Made by a program: the position numbers and the translations under genes | NCBI RefSeq assembly: GCF_013366375.1 | Contig: NZ_JABWMJ010000001.1 | Span: forward strand, 248,001-312,000 | Reading direction: 5' to 3' | Length of the DNA: 64,000 nucleotides | From: Rhizobacter koreensis | GTDB taxonomy: Bacteria; Pseudomonadota; Gammaproteobacteria; Burkholderiales; Burkholderiaceae_C | Shown here: piece by piece, positions 1-9,230 of the stretch | How positions within the stretch are numbered: the first letter of the stretch is position 1 | How the letters are laid out: each line of letters opens with the position of its first letter | The notes under the pieces: generated by a model | Told to the model about the DNA's origin: nothing | Databases searched by the model: none | Seen by the model: the letters and a program-made list of their open reading frames with translations, nothing else

Positions 1-1281
1 GACCTTCGAGAGGATCTTGAACGCGAAGCGCGTCGAGATCCCGCTCATGCCCTCGTCGACGCCGGCGTAGTCGCGATATTCCTGGTAGCTCTTCGCGCGC
101 GGGTCGGTGTCCTTGAGGTTCTCGCCGTCGTAGATCAGCATCTTCGAGTAGAGCGAGCTGTTCTCGGGCTCCTTCAGGCGCGTGAGCATCGCGAACTGGC
201 TCATCATCTTCAGCGTGCCGGGCGCGCACGGTGCCTCGGCCAGCGACGAGTTGCGCAGCAGCTTCTCGTAGATCTTGATCTCTTCCGAGACACGCAGGCA
301 GTACGGCACCTTCACGATGTAGATGCGGTCGAGGAATGCCTCGTTGTTCTTGTTGTTGCGAAAGCTCTTCCACTCGCTCTCGTTCGAGTGCGCCAGCACG
401 ATGCCGTCGAACGGGATCGCGCCGAAGCCCTCGGTGCCCTTGAAGTTGCCTTCCTGGGTCGCGGTCAGCAGCGGGTGCAGCACCTTGATCGGCGCCTTGA
501 ACATCTCGACGAACTCCAGGAGGCCCTGGTTCGCGAGGCACAGGCCCCCGGAGAAGCTGTACGCGTCGGGGTCGTCCTGCGCGTAGGTCTCGAGCTTCCT
601 GATGTCGACCTTGCCGACGAGCGCCGAGATGTCCTGGTTGTTCTCGTCGCCCGGCTCGGTCTTGGCCACACCGATCTGCTTGAGCACGCTGGGGTGCCGC
701 TTGACGATCTTGAACTTGCGGATGTCGCCGCCGAACTCGTCGAGACGCTTCACGGCCCAGGGGCTGAGGATGCGGTTCAGGTAGCGCCGCGGGATGCCGT
801 ACTCGCTCTCGAGCAGCGGGCCGTCCTCGGCGGGGTCGAAGAGGCCGAGCGGCGACTCGTTCACGGGCGAGCCCTTGATCGCGTAGAACGGCACCTGCTC
901 CATCAGCTGCTTCAGGCGCTCGGCGATCGAGCTCTTGCCGCCACCCACGGGCCCGAGCAGATACAGGATCTGCTTCTTCTCCTCAAGCCCCTGGGCGGCG
1001 TGGCGGAAGTAGCTGACGACCTGCTCGATCGCGTCTTCCATGCCGTAGAACTCGGCGAACGCGGGGTAGATCTTGATGACCTTGTTCGCGAACAGCCGCG
1101 ACATGCGCGGGTCGTTGCGCGTGTCGACCATCGTCGGCTCGCCGATCGCCTTGAGCATGCGTTCGGCGGCGGTGGCATAGGCGAGCGGGTTGCGCTTGCA
1201 CTCGGCCAGGTAGTCTTCGATCGACAGCTCTTCTTCGCGGCTTCGCTCGAAGCGAGCGGCGAAATTGCTGATGACATCCAT
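1..1281 (-). CDS. prkA: PrkA-family serine protein kinase (3' end outside window)
   Basis: I translated this frame directly; 427 residues are visible and the C-terminus runs off the left edge. It starts MDVISNFAARFERS at an ATG preceded by AGGAGATC. An AAA-like P-loop reads GPVGGGKSS near residue 110, followed by the conserved stretch around FYAIKGSPVNESPLGLF and, further on, the acidic HSNESEW motif and FLDRIYIVKVPYCLRV. These are hallmarks of the PrkA/YeaG family (about 640 residues), which couples an AAA-type N-terminal domain to a C-terminal kinase domain. In enterobacteria it acts in stationary-phase and nitrogen-stress adaptation; its role here is inferred. It usually sits upstream of yeaH and spoVR, which would lie outside the window. 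A sigma-54-like promoter lies about 210 bases upstream. Confidence 0.95.
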   Translation of the reverse strand, partial: MDVISNFAARFERSREEELSIEDYLAECKRNPLAYATAAERMLKAIGEPTMVDTRNDPRMSRLFANKVIKIYPAFAEFYGMEDAIEQVVSYFRHAAQGLEEKKQILYLLGPVGGGKSSIAERLKQLMEQVPFYAIKGSPVNESPLGLFDPAEDGPLLESEYGIPRRYLNRILSPWAVKRLDEFGGDIRKFKIVKRHPSVLKQIGVAKTEPGDENNQDISALVGKVDIRKLETYAQDDPDAYSFSGGLCLANQGLLEFVEMFKAPIKVLHPLLTATQEGNFKGTEGFGAIPFDGIVLAHSNESEWKSFRNNKNNEAFLDRIYIVKVPYCLRVSEEIKIYEKLLRNSSLAEAPCAPGTLKMMSQFAMLTRLKEPENSSLYSKMLIYDGENLKDTDPRAKSYQEYRDYAGVDEGMSGISTRFAFKILSKV

Positions 1282-1491
1282 GCTGATCTCCTGTGCGTCG
1301 AGGAGGCTTGGCCGCGGCAGCTGCCGCGTCCAATTCCGGGGAAGTTCTGATGGAGCCCGGCGGGCGCCATCAGAGCTTTCCTGGGATCAGCGCTGTTCGA
1401 TCGAAACGTCGTTCACATGATCCTGTTCGATGCCGCGAAAGCAAGACCGCCTGGATGTCGGGAGCGGCCCTTCGCTGGACACATCATGATT

Positions 1492-1508
1492 TAGCAAGCT
1501 CCGTGCCG
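1492..1508 (-). promoter_or_regulatory. Sigma-54 (-24/-12) promoter for prkA
   Basis: Read on the minus strand the site is CGGCACGGAGCTTGCTA. The invariant GG and GC are ten bases apart, and it matches the TGGCACG-N4-TTGCW consensus at all but the first T. Transcription would start near 1480, giving a leader of about 200 bases. An imperfect dyad at 1531-1560 (CTTTCAC...GTGAGAAAG) lies upstream of it, where an enhancer-binding protein could sit. The rest of the 328-base gap between parB and prkA (1282-1609) shows no gene. RpoN dependence of the E. coli homologue yeaG is established knowledge; use here is inferred. Confidence 0.7.
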
Positions 1509-1609
1509 CAACAACCGACCGGCGCCCGCACTTTCACAGAGCGCGACACGCGTGAGAAAGTTCCTGCCGGGCCGAGGCGTTTGCAATCCTTCACGCAGTG
1601 CCGCGGGCG

Positions 1610-2524
1610 TCAACCCGGGGGTAGCCCGAGTCGGCTGAGCAGCCCGTTCAGTTCGTCGAGCGAGCCGAACGCGATCGCCACCTCGCCGTTCTCGCCGCGC
1701 GCACCGCGCTTCTTGATGCGGATGTCGACCGCCGCGGCGAGCGTGTCCGACAGCTGCTGCTCGATGCGCAGCAGCTCGCGGCCCTTGTCGCGGCGCTGGC
1801 GCAGCAGCGGCGCCTGCCGCCCGCTCGGCACGCCGTGGCGTGCGACCAGCCGCTCGGCATCGCGCACGCTCAGCTTCTTGGCGACGATCTCGTTGGCGGC
1901 CTGGATCTGCTCGGCGCCTTGAAGCGGCAGCAGCGCGCGCGCGTGCCCCATCTCGAGGTCGCCTGCCATCAGCATCTGCTGCACCGGCTCGACGAGGTTC
2001 AGCAGGCGCAGCAGGTTGCTGGCGGCACTACGCGAGCGGCCGACCGCCTGCGCGGCCGACTCGTGCGTCATGCCGAACTCCTCGGTCAGGCGCTTGAGGC
2101 CTTGCGCCTCCTCGAGCGGGTTGAGCCCCTCGCGCTGGATGTTCTCGATCAGCGCCATCGCGGCGGCGGCCTCGTCGGGAACCTGGCGGACCAGCACCGG
2201 CACCTGGTCGAGTCCGGCGAGCCGGGCAGCGCGTACGCGCCGCTCGCCCGCGATGATCTCGTACCGGGTGCTGCCGGCACCGCCACCGACCGGCCGCACG
2301 AGCACCGGCTGCATCACACCCTGCGCCTTGATGCTCTCCGCGAGCTCGTAGAGCGCGCCCTCGTCCATGCGCGTGCGCGGCTGGTACTTGCCGGGCTGCA
2401 GCTGGTCGAGCGCCAGCGTGTGCGGCTCACCGTCGGAAGGAGCAGCCTCGGCAGCTTCCTTCACGCGGGGGCCGAGCAGCGCCTCGAGGCCGAGGCCGAG
2501 CCCCTTCTGTTTCTTCGTCACCAT
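1610..2524 (-). CDS. parB: Chromosome-partitioning protein ParB (Spo0J family)
   Basis: The 304-residue protein begins [18 protein letters not shown], the usual lysine-rich, ParA-stimulating tail of chromosomal ParB. The CTP-binding ParB/Srx region follows (LQPGKYQPR, then [13 protein letters not shown] around residue 95). Next is [15 protein letters not shown], then a helix-turn-helix at about residues 150-180 ([23 protein letters not shown]), and a C-terminal dimerisation domain. ParB loads onto parS, spreads as a CTP-dependent clamp and, with ParA, segregates the origin region. The parS-type sites lie within 4 kb in rsmG and mnmG. Unusually, argC in opposite orientation separates it from parA, so the normal parAB operon is broken and parB must have its own promoter. 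Confidence 0.97.
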   Translation of the reverse strand: MVTKKQKGLGLGLEALLGPRVKEAAEAAPSDGEPHTLALDQLQPGKYQPRTRMDEGALYELAESIKAQGVMQPVLVRPVGGGAGSTRYEIIAGERRVRAARLAGLDQVPVLVRQVPDEAAAAMALIENIQREGLNPLEEAQGLKRLTEEFGMTHESAAQAVGRSRSAASNLLRLLNLVEPVQQMLMAGDLEMGHARALLPLQGAEQIQAANEIVAKKLSVRDAERLVARHGVPSGRQAPLLRQRRDKGRELLRIEQQLSDTLAAAVDIRIKKRGARGENGEVAIAFGSLDELNGLLSRLGLPPG

Positions 2525-2637
2525 CGTTTCATTGTGCGGGATCGGCCACCCAACGCGACCCGACGGTGAGGCCGGATCCAGCCACGCCGCACGCCTCGTG
2601 CGCGCTGCCGTATGCTGTGCGGCTCAGCGAGGACAGC

Positions 2638-3585
2638 ATGACCTATCACGTCTACGTCGACGGCCAGGAAGGCACTACCGGCTTGCGGATCAACGAGTAC
2701 CTTGCGCGTCGCAACGACGTCGAGGTGCTGCGCATCGATCCCGAGCGCCGCAAGGACAACGCCGAACGCGCGCGCCTGCTGAACGCCGCCGACGTGGCGT
2801 TCCTGTGCCTGCCGGACGTCGCGGCACGCGAGGCGGCGGCGCTGGTCACCAACCCGAACACCTGCCTGATCGACGCGAGCACGGCGCACCGCACGTCGAG
2901 CGACTGGGTGTTCGGCCTGCCCGAGCTCGCCCCCGAGCAGCGCGAGAAGATTCGCCGCTCCAAGCGCATCTCGAACCCGGGCTGCCACTCGACCGCGTTC
3001 ATCCTGCTGGTGCGGCCGCTGGTCGACGCCGGGCTGATCGCCCCGGACATGCCGATCTCGGCGACATCGATCACCGGCTACTCGGGCGGCGGCAAGAAGA
3101 TGATCGAGCAGTACGAGAGCGGCGACCCGGCTCTGCTGGCGCCACGCCCGTACGGGCTCGGGCTCTCGCACAAGCATCTGCCCGAGATGAAGGCGCACAC
3201 GCGGATGGCGCTCGATCCGGTGTTCCTGCCGATCGTCGGGCCGTTCCTGAAAGGCCTCTCGGTCACGGTGCCGCTGCACCTGTCGCAGCTGAACAGCGGG
3301 CGCGGCGCGAGCGCCAACGACCTGCAGCGGGCGCTGGACGAGCGCTACGCCGGCGAGCCGTTCATCCGCGTGATGCCGCTGCGCGACGCCGCGACGCTGG
3401 CGCAGGGCCACTTCAATGTGCAGGCGGCCAACGACACCAACCGCGCGGACCTGTTCGTGTTCGCGACCGAGACGCAGGCGCTGCTGATGTCACGGCTCGA
3501 CAACCTCGGCAAGGGCGCGAGCGGTGCCGCCGTGCAGTCGATGAACGTGCACCTGGGTCTCGAGGAAACCGCCGGGCTGGTCTGA
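2638..3585 (+). CDS. argC: N-acetyl-gamma-glutamyl-phosphate reductase, type 2
   Basis: The 315-residue protein reduces N-acetylglutamyl phosphate to the semialdehyde with NADPH in arginine synthesis. The start is the ATG behind a GAGGA ribosome site, giving [15 protein letters not shown] with the N-terminal nucleotide-binding loop. The catalytic cysteine is C116 in [10 protein letters not shown]. The length (near 315 rather than 345) and the [14 protein letters not shown] region mark the shorter 'common form 2' ArgC. Its location is odd: it is inserted head-on between parA and parB with no other arg gene nearby. A hairpin separates its 3' end from parA. Confidence 0.96.
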   Translation: MTYHVYVDGQEGTTGLRINEYLARRNDVEVLRIDPERRKDNAERARLLNAADVAFLCLPDVAAREAAALVTNPNTCLIDASTAHRTSSDWVFGLPELAPEQREKIRRSKRISNPGCHSTAFILLVRPLVDAGLIAPDMPISATSITGYSGGGKKMIEQYESGDPALLAPRPYGLGLSHKHLPEMKAHTRMALDPVFLPIVGPFLKGLSVTVPLHLSQLNSGRGASANDLQRALDERYAGEPFIRVMPLRDAATLAQGHFNVQAANDTNRADLFVFATETQALLMSRLDNLGKGASGAAVQSMNVHLGLEETAGLV

Positions 3586-3620
3586 TCGTCGCACGCGCCG
3601 GCTGACCGGCCGCCACGAAA

Positions 3621-3650
3621 CACCGCCCCTGCGGCTTTGTGGGGGCGGTG
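3621..3650. terminator. Bidirectional hairpin between argC and parA
   Basis: A nine-base-pair stem CACCGCCCC/GGGGCGGTG encloses a 12-base loop exactly between the convergent argC and parA stop codons. There is no clear T-run on either side, so its efficiency as an intrinsic terminator is uncertain. Confidence 0.55.
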
Positions 3651-3654
3651 CGCC

Positions 3655-4446
3655 TCAGGCGGCGCGCGCCCTGGCCGGCATGCGGTCGAGCCGCTCGACC
3701 ATCTCGCGCGCGAACTCGACGAACGCCTGCGCACCCTTCGACGCCGGGTCGAACACCACCCCCGGGACGCCGTAGCTCGGCGCCTCCGCCAGGCGCACGT
3801 TGCGCGGGATCACGGTGTCGAAAACCTTGTCGCCGAAGTGCGCCTTGAGCTGCTCGCTCACCTGCTGCTGCAGCGTGATGCGCGCATCGAACATCACCCG
3901 CAAGATGCCGATGATCAGCAGATCGGGGTTGAGGTTCGCGTGCACCTGCTTGATGGTGTTGACGAGGTCGCTCAGACCCTCGAGCGCGAAGTACTCGCAC
4001 TGCATCGGCACCACGACGCCATGCGCGCCGGCAAGCCCGTTCAGGGTCAGCAGGCTGAGGCTCGGCGGGCAGTCGACGAGAACGAAATCGTAGTCGGCGC
4101 GGACGGCGTGGAGCGCGGTCCGCAGCCGCTTGTCTCGCCGTTCGAGCTGCACCAGCTCGACCTCGGCCCCGGCGAGCTCACGGTTCGCGCCAACGACGTC
4201 GTACCCGCCCTGCGGGCTGTGCGTACGTGCTTCGACGACCGTCGCCGATTCGAGCAGCACGTCGTAGACGGTCGTCTCGAGGGTCCGTTTGTCGACGCCC
4301 GATCCCATGGTCGCGTTGCCTTGCGGATCGAGGTCGACGAGCAGCACTCGCTTGCCGACCTTTGCCAATCCGGCCGCCAGGTTCACGGTGGTGGTGGTCT
4401 TGCCCACGCCGCCTTTCTGGTTGGCGACACAGAAGATCGATCCCAT
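3655..4446 (-). CDS. parA: Chromosome-partitioning ATPase ParA (Soj family)
   Basis: This is a 263-residue Walker-type ATPase. I chose the ATG giving MGSIFCVANQKGGVGKTTTT; an upstream in-frame start would add 25 residues unlike the family. It has the deviant Walker A KGGVGKTT at about 10-18, LVDLDPQGNAT near 40, and VDCPPSLSLLTLNGL at about 125. The lack of an N-terminal HTH fits chromosomal ParA. It binds DNA non-specifically as an ATP dimer and is stimulated by ParB to move origins. It follows rsmG closely and is probably cotranscribed with mnmG-rsmG. parB is not directly downstream because argC intervenes. Confidence 0.97.
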   Translation of the reverse strand: MGSIFCVANQKGGVGKTTTTVNLAAGLAKVGKRVLLVDLDPQGNATMGSGVDKRTLETTVYDVLLESATVVEARTHSPQGGYDVVGANRELAGAEVELVQLERRDKRLRTALHAVRADYDFVLVDCPPSLSLLTLNGLAGAHGVVVPMQCEYFALEGLSDLVNTIKQVHANLNPDLLIIGILRVMFDARITLQQQVSEQLKAHFGDKVFDTVIPRNVRLAEAPSYGVPGVVFDPASKGAQAFVEFAREMVERLDRMPARARAA

Positions 4447-4475
4447 GCGGCTCGGTTGGTGCTGTGTGTGTCTGC

Positions 4476-5144
4476 TTAGCCGCGGCTTGGCCGCTCGATG
4501 TCCCGTAGCCATACCAAGCAACGCTCGGCAGCAAGCTGAGGAACGCGCAATTGTTCCACGTGAAACGCGTCAGCCCACGCCGGTAGCTGGGTGAGCTCGT
4601 CGTTCGGCAACTTGGCCTTCATCGCCAGCCAGGCGCCGCCAGAGTTCAGGAGCGAACGAGTGAGCGACACGGAGAGGGCGAGATCGGCGAATGCGCGCGA
4701 GGCGATCACGTCCCAGCCTCCGCGCAGCGTCTCGACACGCGCGTGCTCGGCGCGCAGGTTGTGCAGCTGCAGGTGCCCTGCGGCGTGGCGAATGAATGCC
4801 GCCTTTTTGCCGACACTGTCGACGCAGGTCACCTCGACATCGGGTTCGAGCAGCGCGATGACGCAACCCGGCAACCCAGCGCCGCTTCCGACGTCGAGCA
4901 GTCGCGTGACGAGATGCTCACTGCGCCAGCGCCGCAACGGGGCGATCACGGCCAGGCAGTCGAGCAGGTGCTGGGCCAGCATGGCGGCGGGCTCGCGAAC
5001 CGCCGTCAGGTTGTACGTCGCGTTCCAGCGGGCCAGCAGGTCCAAGTAGCCGAGCAGCCGCCCCTGATCGGCCGCGGAAACGTCGAGCTCGAGCTCACGG
5101 CAGCCCTGCGCCAGCTGCGCTGCAAGCGCGGCGTGCGCGCTCAA
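4476..5144 (-). CDS. rsmG: 16S rRNA (guanine527-N7)-methyltransferase RsmG
   Basis: A 222-residue SAM-dependent methyltransferase that makes m7G527 of 16S rRNA. The glycine-rich motif I is [12 protein letters not shown] near residue 75, and the family motif [10 protein letters not shown] is at about 40. The start appears to be TTG at 5144, overlapping the mnmG stop (TTGA); no good ATG exists nearby, so translation is probably coupled to mnmG. The C-terminal FHVEQ stretch is encoded by a parS-like palindrome at 4552-4567, a dual use of sequence known in this gene in other bacteria. The gene order mnmG-rsmG-parA is the conserved origin-proximal arrangement. Confidence 0.96.
   Translation of the reverse strand: MSAHAALAAQLAQGCRELELDVSAADQGRLLGYLDLLARWNATYNLTAVREPAAMLAQHLLDCLAVIAPLRRWRSEHLVTRLLDVGSGAGLPGCVIALLEPDVEVTCVDSVGKKAAFIRHAAGHLQLHNLRAEHARVETLRGGWDVIASRAFADLALSVSLTRSLLNSGGAWLAMKAKLPNDELTQLPAWADAFHVEQLRVPQLAAERCLVWLRDIERPSRG
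4552..4567. promoter_or_regulatory. parS-like ParB-binding site in rsmG (14/16)
   Basis: The site reads TGTTCCACGTGAAACG against the parS consensus TGTTTCACGTGAAACA, with two mismatches and the central CCACGTGAAAC kept. It lies in the last part of the rsmG coding sequence. Confidence 0.7.
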
Positions 5145-7099
5145 GCAGTGCTCTCGGGTGCGTCGGCTTCGGCGTCAGCGGCAGCGCCGCGGGCGCGTGC
5201 CAGCTTCTTGAGGTGGACGCGCAGCAGCGACAACGCTGCTGGCGTGATGCCCGACAGCCGTGCTGCCTGGCCGAGCGTACGCGGCCGCGTCCGGGACAGG
5301 ATCTGCCGCACCTCGAAGGAGAGCGCACGGACAGCGCCATAGTCGAGCGATTCGGGCAGCAGCGTGTCTTCCGCCCGCGCGGCGCGTGCAATCTCCTCGG
5401 CCTGCTTCTCGATATACCCGGCGTAAGTCAGGCTGGTTTCCACCTGCTCGATCACCGCGTCGGCAAGCTCGACCCCGAACTCGCCGCGCAACGTTTCACG
5501 TGAAACAGGCGACTGGCCCGTGAGCGGCACACCGGCAGCCACGGCACGATCGAAATCGAACTCAGGTCGGCGAATCAACTCGGCAATTGTGTGCGTCTGC
5601 GACGAATCCGCCTCGGCGAGACGTACCCGCGTCGTCAGTGCGCGCGCTGTTTCACGTGAAACAGCGTCGGCCTTGCGGATGAACTGCTCCCAACGACGGT
5701 CGTCGACCAGACCGAGCTCGCGCCCGATCGCCGTCAGCCGTGCATCGGCGTTGTCCTCGCGCAGCTGCAGCCGGTGCTCGGCGCGACTCGTGAACATCCG
5801 GTACGGCTCGCTCACCCCCTTCGACACCAGGTCATCGACCAGCACGCCGAGGTACGCCTCGTCGCGGCGTGGCACCCAGGCGTCGCAGCCTCGGACCTTG
5901 CGGGCGGCGTTGATCCCGGCAAAGAGCCCCTGCGCCGCCGCCTCTTCGTAGCCGGTCGTGCCGTTGATCTGGCCGGCGAAGAAGAGCCCCTCGATCGCGC
6001 GCGTCTCGAAGCTGGCCCGCAGCCCGCGCGGGTCGAAGTAGTCGTACTCGATGGCGTAACCGGGTCGCAACACGTGAGCGTTCTCGAGCCCGGCGATCGA
6101 ATGCACCGCCGCGAGCTGAACGTCGAAAGGCAGCGACGTCGAGATGCCGTTCGGATAGACCTCGTGTGTCGACAAGCCCTCCGGCTCGAGAAAGATCTGG
6201 TGCGAGGTCTTGTCGGCAAATCGGTTGACCTTGTCCTCGATGCTCGGGCAGTAGCGCGGCCCCACGCCGTCGATTCGCCCGGTGAACATCGGGCTGCGGT
6301 CGAATCCTGAGCGGATGATCTCGTGGGTGCGCTCGTTGGTTTCGGTGATCCAGCACGAGATCTGGCGCGGGTGATCGCCCGCGCGGCCGAGGAAACTGAA
6401 CACCGGCACCGGGCCTATCGCTTCCGGGCCGACGCCGTCGCCCGGCTGCTCGACGAGCCGGCTCCAGTCGATCGTCCGGCCGTCGATGCGCGGCGGCGTG
6501 CCGGTCTTCAGGCGTCCCTGCGGGAGCTTCAGCTCCTTGAGGCGGGCCGACAGCATCGCGGCGGGCGGGTCTCCGGCACGGCCGCCGGCGTGGCTATCGA
6601 GTCCCACGTGAATCCTGCCGTCGAGGAAGGTGCCGGCAGTCAGCACCACCGCGTCGGCCTCGAAGCGGATGCCCATCTGTGTCACGACGCCGGTGACGCG
6701 GTCGCCGTTGACCATGAGGTCGTCGCACGCGCCCTGGAACAGCAGCAGGTTGGGCTGATTCTCGAGGCGGCGCCGGATCGCCGCCTTGTAGAGGATGCGG
6801 TCGGCCTGGGCACGCGTCGCGCGCACCGCCGGCCCCTTCGAGCGGTTGAGGATCCGGAAGTGGATGCCGGCCTCGTCGGCGGCCTGCGCCATCGCGCCGC
6901 CGAGCGCGTCGATCTCCTTGACCAGATGGCCCTTGCCGATCCCGCCGATCGACGGGTTGCAGCTCATCTGGCCGAGCGTCTCGAAGTTGTGGGTGAGCAA
7001 AAGGGTCGACACGCCCATGCGCGCGGCGGCGAGCGCCGCCTCCGTGCCGGCATGCCCGCCGCCGACGACGATCACTTGAAAACGCTTGGGGAACAACAT
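5141..7099 (-). CDS. mnmG: tRNA uridine-5-carboxymethylaminomethyl modification enzyme, FAD subunit
   Basis: The 652-residue protein works with MnmE (also in this window, across the origin) to install the cmnm5 group on wobble uridine 34 of several tRNAs. I chose the ATG giving [20 protein letters not shown], whose FAD-binding GGGHAG loop starts near residue 13; a longer in-frame extension is low-complexity. The family blocks [23 protein letters not shown] and [11 protein letters not shown] are present. The C-terminus carries the MnmE- and tRNA-binding helices. Two parS sites (5492-5507 and 5648-5663) lie inside the coding sequence. It overlaps the TTG start of rsmG by four bases. Confidence 0.98.
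   Translation of the reverse strand: MLFPKRFQVIVVGGGHAGTEAALAAARMGVSTLLLTHNFETLGQMSCNPSIGGIGKGHLVKEIDALGGAMAQAADEAGIHFRILNRSKGPAVRATRAQADRILYKAAIRRRLENQPNLLLFQGACDDLMVNGDRVTGVVTQMGIRFEADAVVLTAGTFLDGRIHVGLDSHAGGRAGDPPAAMLSARLKELKLPQGRLKTGTPPRIDGRTIDWSRLVEQPGDGVGPEAIGPVPVFSFLGRAGDHPRQISCWITETNERTHEIIRSGFDRSPMFTGRIDGVGPRYCPSIEDKVNRFADKTSHQIFLEPEGLSTHEVYPNGISTSLPFDVQLAAVHSIAGLENAHVLRPGYAIEYDYFDPRGLRASFETRAIEGLFFAGQINGTTGYEEAAAQGLFAGINAARKVRGCDAWVPRRDEAYLGVLVDDLVSKGVSEPYRMFTSRAEHRLQLREDNADARLTAIGRELGLVDDRRWEQFIRKADAVSRETARALTTRVRLAEADSSQTHTIAELIRRPEFDFDRAVAAGVPLTGQSPVSRETLRGEFGVELADAVIEQVETSLTYAGYIEKQAEEIARAARAEDTLLPESLDYGAVRALSFEVRQILSRTRPRTLGQAARLSGITPAALSLLRVHLKKLARARGAAADAEADAPESTA
5492..5507. 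promoter_or_regulatory. parS site in mnmG (15/16)
   Basis: CGTTTCACGTGAAACA differs from the consensus parS palindrome only at the first base. It lies 156 bases from the perfect site. Confidence 0.88.
5648..5663. promoter_or_regulatory. Perfect parS site in mnmG (16/16)
   Basis: TGTTTCACGTGAAACA is the exact 16-base parS consensus bound by ParB. It is embedded in the mnmG coding sequence and encodes part of the region around [10 protein letters not shown]. Confidence 0.95.
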
Positions 7100-7252
7100 G
7101 CGGCGCCTCTTTTTTGAGCAGGCGATTGTAGGGAGCAGGGCGCTGCCGGAGGCGCACAAGGGCTTGGGCGCCGCACCGTGCGTGCGCTCCGCACGAGGGC
7201 GACGCCACGCCGCCCCCACCCGGGCAGCGGACTCGCCGCCGCGCACGAACGC

Positions 7253-8473
7253 TCAGTCGAGCGCGGCCCGCCGCAAGGCCCGGGCGACGTACGCGATCGA
7301 CGCCGCGCCGACCACGACGGCGACGCCGACCGGCAGCGCGAGCTGCATCGGGTCGATCGCCTCGCCGCGCAGCACCCGGTTCATCAGAACGCTTTGGGCG
7401 AGCGCGGGCACCGCGAGGTGCCACGGCTCGTCGGCGCCGAGCTCGAACACGCTGACCAGCGGCAGCAGCTGCACGACGAGCAGCACCACGGTCGCGCTGG
7501 CCTGTGCTTCCTTCACCGTGCGACAGCGGATGGCGACCGCCATCAGCAGCGCCGACAGCGCGCCGATCAGCGGCAGCAGGATGCCGACGAAAGCCAGCGC
7601 CTCGCGCCAGTCGTAGCGGAACAGCGCGGCGAGCGTCTCGCTGCGCAACAGCGCCTGCCCGGGCACGAAGCTGAGGCAGCTGAGCACCGCGATCAACAGG
7701 CTGACCGTGGCGACCGCGGCCCACTTGCCGACGACGAGCGCACCGCGCGCGCCGGGGTTGGTCAGCAGCGGCTCGAGCGAGCCGCGCTCGCGCTCGCCGG
7801 CGGTGGTGTCGATCGCCGCGGTCATCGCGCCGTAGAGCACCGCGACGATCACGAAGAAGGGCAGCAGCATCGTGAACTGTGCGCCGCGGCTCGACGCGCT
7901 CGCGAGGTCGTGTGGCTCGACGCGCACCGGCTCGAGCAGCTGCAGGGCGACGCCGCGCAGGGCGACGGCGATCGACGCACGCTCGCGCGCGAAGCCGGCA
8001 AGCAGGGCTTCGACGCGGCCGCTCGCCGCGCTCGAGCGCCGGTTCGAGCTGTCGGAGACGACCTCGACCACCGGCGCCTCGCCGCGGGCGAGTGCCGCCT
8101 CGAAGCCTTCGGGCACCACGACCACCGGCGCGCCGAAGCTGGCGTCGCGCAGCTGGCGCTCGTAGTCGGCAGGGGGCGGCTTCACGGCGTAGGTCTGGCG
8201 TTCGAGGTAGTTGCGCAGCGTCGGCGCGTGCTCGATGCCGGCGACGAAGACCTCGCGCCGCTCGGCCGCGCCTTCGAGGGAGCTGACCAACGCGGACGTC
8301 GCGAGCAGCACCAGCGGCCCCATCAGCACCGTCGAGAGCAGCACCGTCAGCAAGGTGCGGCGGTCGCGCAGGGCGTCGACGATCTCCTTTGCGAACACCA
8401 CCCACGCGGTCCGCCAACGGCCGACGCGGGGCACCGCTTCGATGGAGTTCGACGCCGGATCAGCGGCGGGCAT
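7253..8473 (-). CDS. ABC-2 type permease, NatB-like
   Basis: The 406-residue membrane protein has one N-terminal transmembrane helix (about residues 40-65), a large extracytoplasmic domain (70-210) and five or so C-terminal helices from about 215. That topology, plus the DTTAGERERGSLEPLLTNP segment after the second helix, is characteristic of NatB/YhaP-type ABC-2 permeases. NatB homologues extrude sodium or unknown small molecules; the substrate here cannot be told. It overlaps the upstream ATPase gene by 14 bases and forms one unit with it. A 153-base gap separates it from mnmG. Confidence 0.85.
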   Translation of the reverse strand: MPAADPASNSIEAVPRVGRWRTAWVVFAKEIVDALRDRRTLLTVLLSTVLMGPLVLLATSALVSSLEGAAERREVFVAGIEHAPTLRNYLERQTYAVKPPPADYERQLRDASFGAPVVVVPEGFEAALARGEAPVVEVVSDSSNRRSSAASGRVEALLAGFARERASIAVALRGVALQLLEPVRVEPHDLASASSRGAQFTMLLPFFVIVAVLYGAMTAAIDTTAGERERGSLEPLLTNPGARGALVVGKWAAVATVSLLIAVLSCLSFVPGQALLRSETLAALFRYDWREALAFVGILLPLIGALSALLMAVAIRCRTVKEAQASATVVLLVVQLLPLVSVFELGADEPWHLAVPALAQSVLMNRVLRGEAIDPMQLALPVGVAVVVGAASIAYVARALRRAALD

Positions 8474-9230
8474 GGGGGAACGCGAGCTTCACGAAAGCCT
8501 CCTCGAAGTCGGTCTGGCCGGCGCGACGCAGCAGCTCGTCGACGCTCCCGGAGGCGACGGTGCAGCCGGCCGCGACCACCACCACCTGATCGCAGAGCCG
8601 CTCGACCTCCTGCATGATGTGCGTCGACACCACGATGCACTTGGCGCCCCCGTCCGGGCTGCGCAACCAGCGCAGCGTCTCGCGCAAGCTTCGTGTCGCG
8701 AGCACGTCGAGGCCGTTGGTCGGCTCGTCGAGCACGAGGTTCGGCGGGTCGTGAACCAACGCGCGGGCGAGCGCGGTCTTCATCCGCTCGCCCTGGCTGA
8801 AGCCCGCCGTCGCGCGGTCGAGCACCCGCGTCAGCTCGAAGCGGTCCGCGAGCAGCTCGGCGCGCGCGTTCGCCGCGTCGCGTCTCATGCCGTGCAGGTG
8901 CGCGTGATAGACGATGTTCTCGCGCGCCGTCAGGCGCGGGTAGAGCCCGCGCGAGTCGGAGAGCACGCCGACGCGCGCCAGCACGGCGCGCGGGTCGGCG
9001 ACCACGTCGATGCCGTCGACGAGCAGGCGGCCCGAGTCGGGCGTCACGAGGCCGGCGAGGATGCGAACGGTCGTCGTCTTGCCGGCGCCATTCGCGCCGA
9101 GCAGACCGGTGATCTGTCCGGCATGCGCGGTGAAGCCGATGTCGGCGACGGCGCGCACCGGCCGGGCCGCAGGCTGCCACCAGCGCCCGCTCGCGGCGAA
9201 CGACTTGGCGAGCCGCTGGACCTCGATCAT
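8460..9230 (-). CDS. ABC transporter ATPase, NatA-like
   Basis: The 256-residue ATPase starts MIEVQRLAKSF at an ATG overlapping the stop of the hydrolase gene (ATGA). Walker A is GANGAGKTT at residues 45-53. The signature is FSQGERMKTALARAL, a variant of LSGGQ typical of NatA-type proteins. Walker B is NLVLDEPTNGLD and the H-loop is VVSTHIM. With the NatB-like permease it should form an exporter in the inner membrane. Overlaps on both sides show a tightly coupled operon. Confidence 0.92.
   Translation of the reverse strand: MIEVQRLAKSFAASGRWWQPAARPVRAVADIGFTAHAGQITGLLGANGAGKTTTVRILAGLVTPDSGRLLVDGIDVVADPRAVLARVGVLSDSRGLYPRLTARENIVYHAHLHGMRRDAANARAELLADRFELTRVLDRATAGFSQGERMKTALARALVHDPPNLVLDEPTNGLDVLATRSLRETLRWLRSPDGGAKCIVVSTHIMQEVERLCDQVVVVAAGCTVASGSVDELLRRAGQTDFEEAFVKLAFPHARR

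Noticed and set aside
388-1350. A 320-residue plus-strand frame over the prkA region
   Set aside because: It is antisense to prkA, whose minus-strand translation has all the family motifs.
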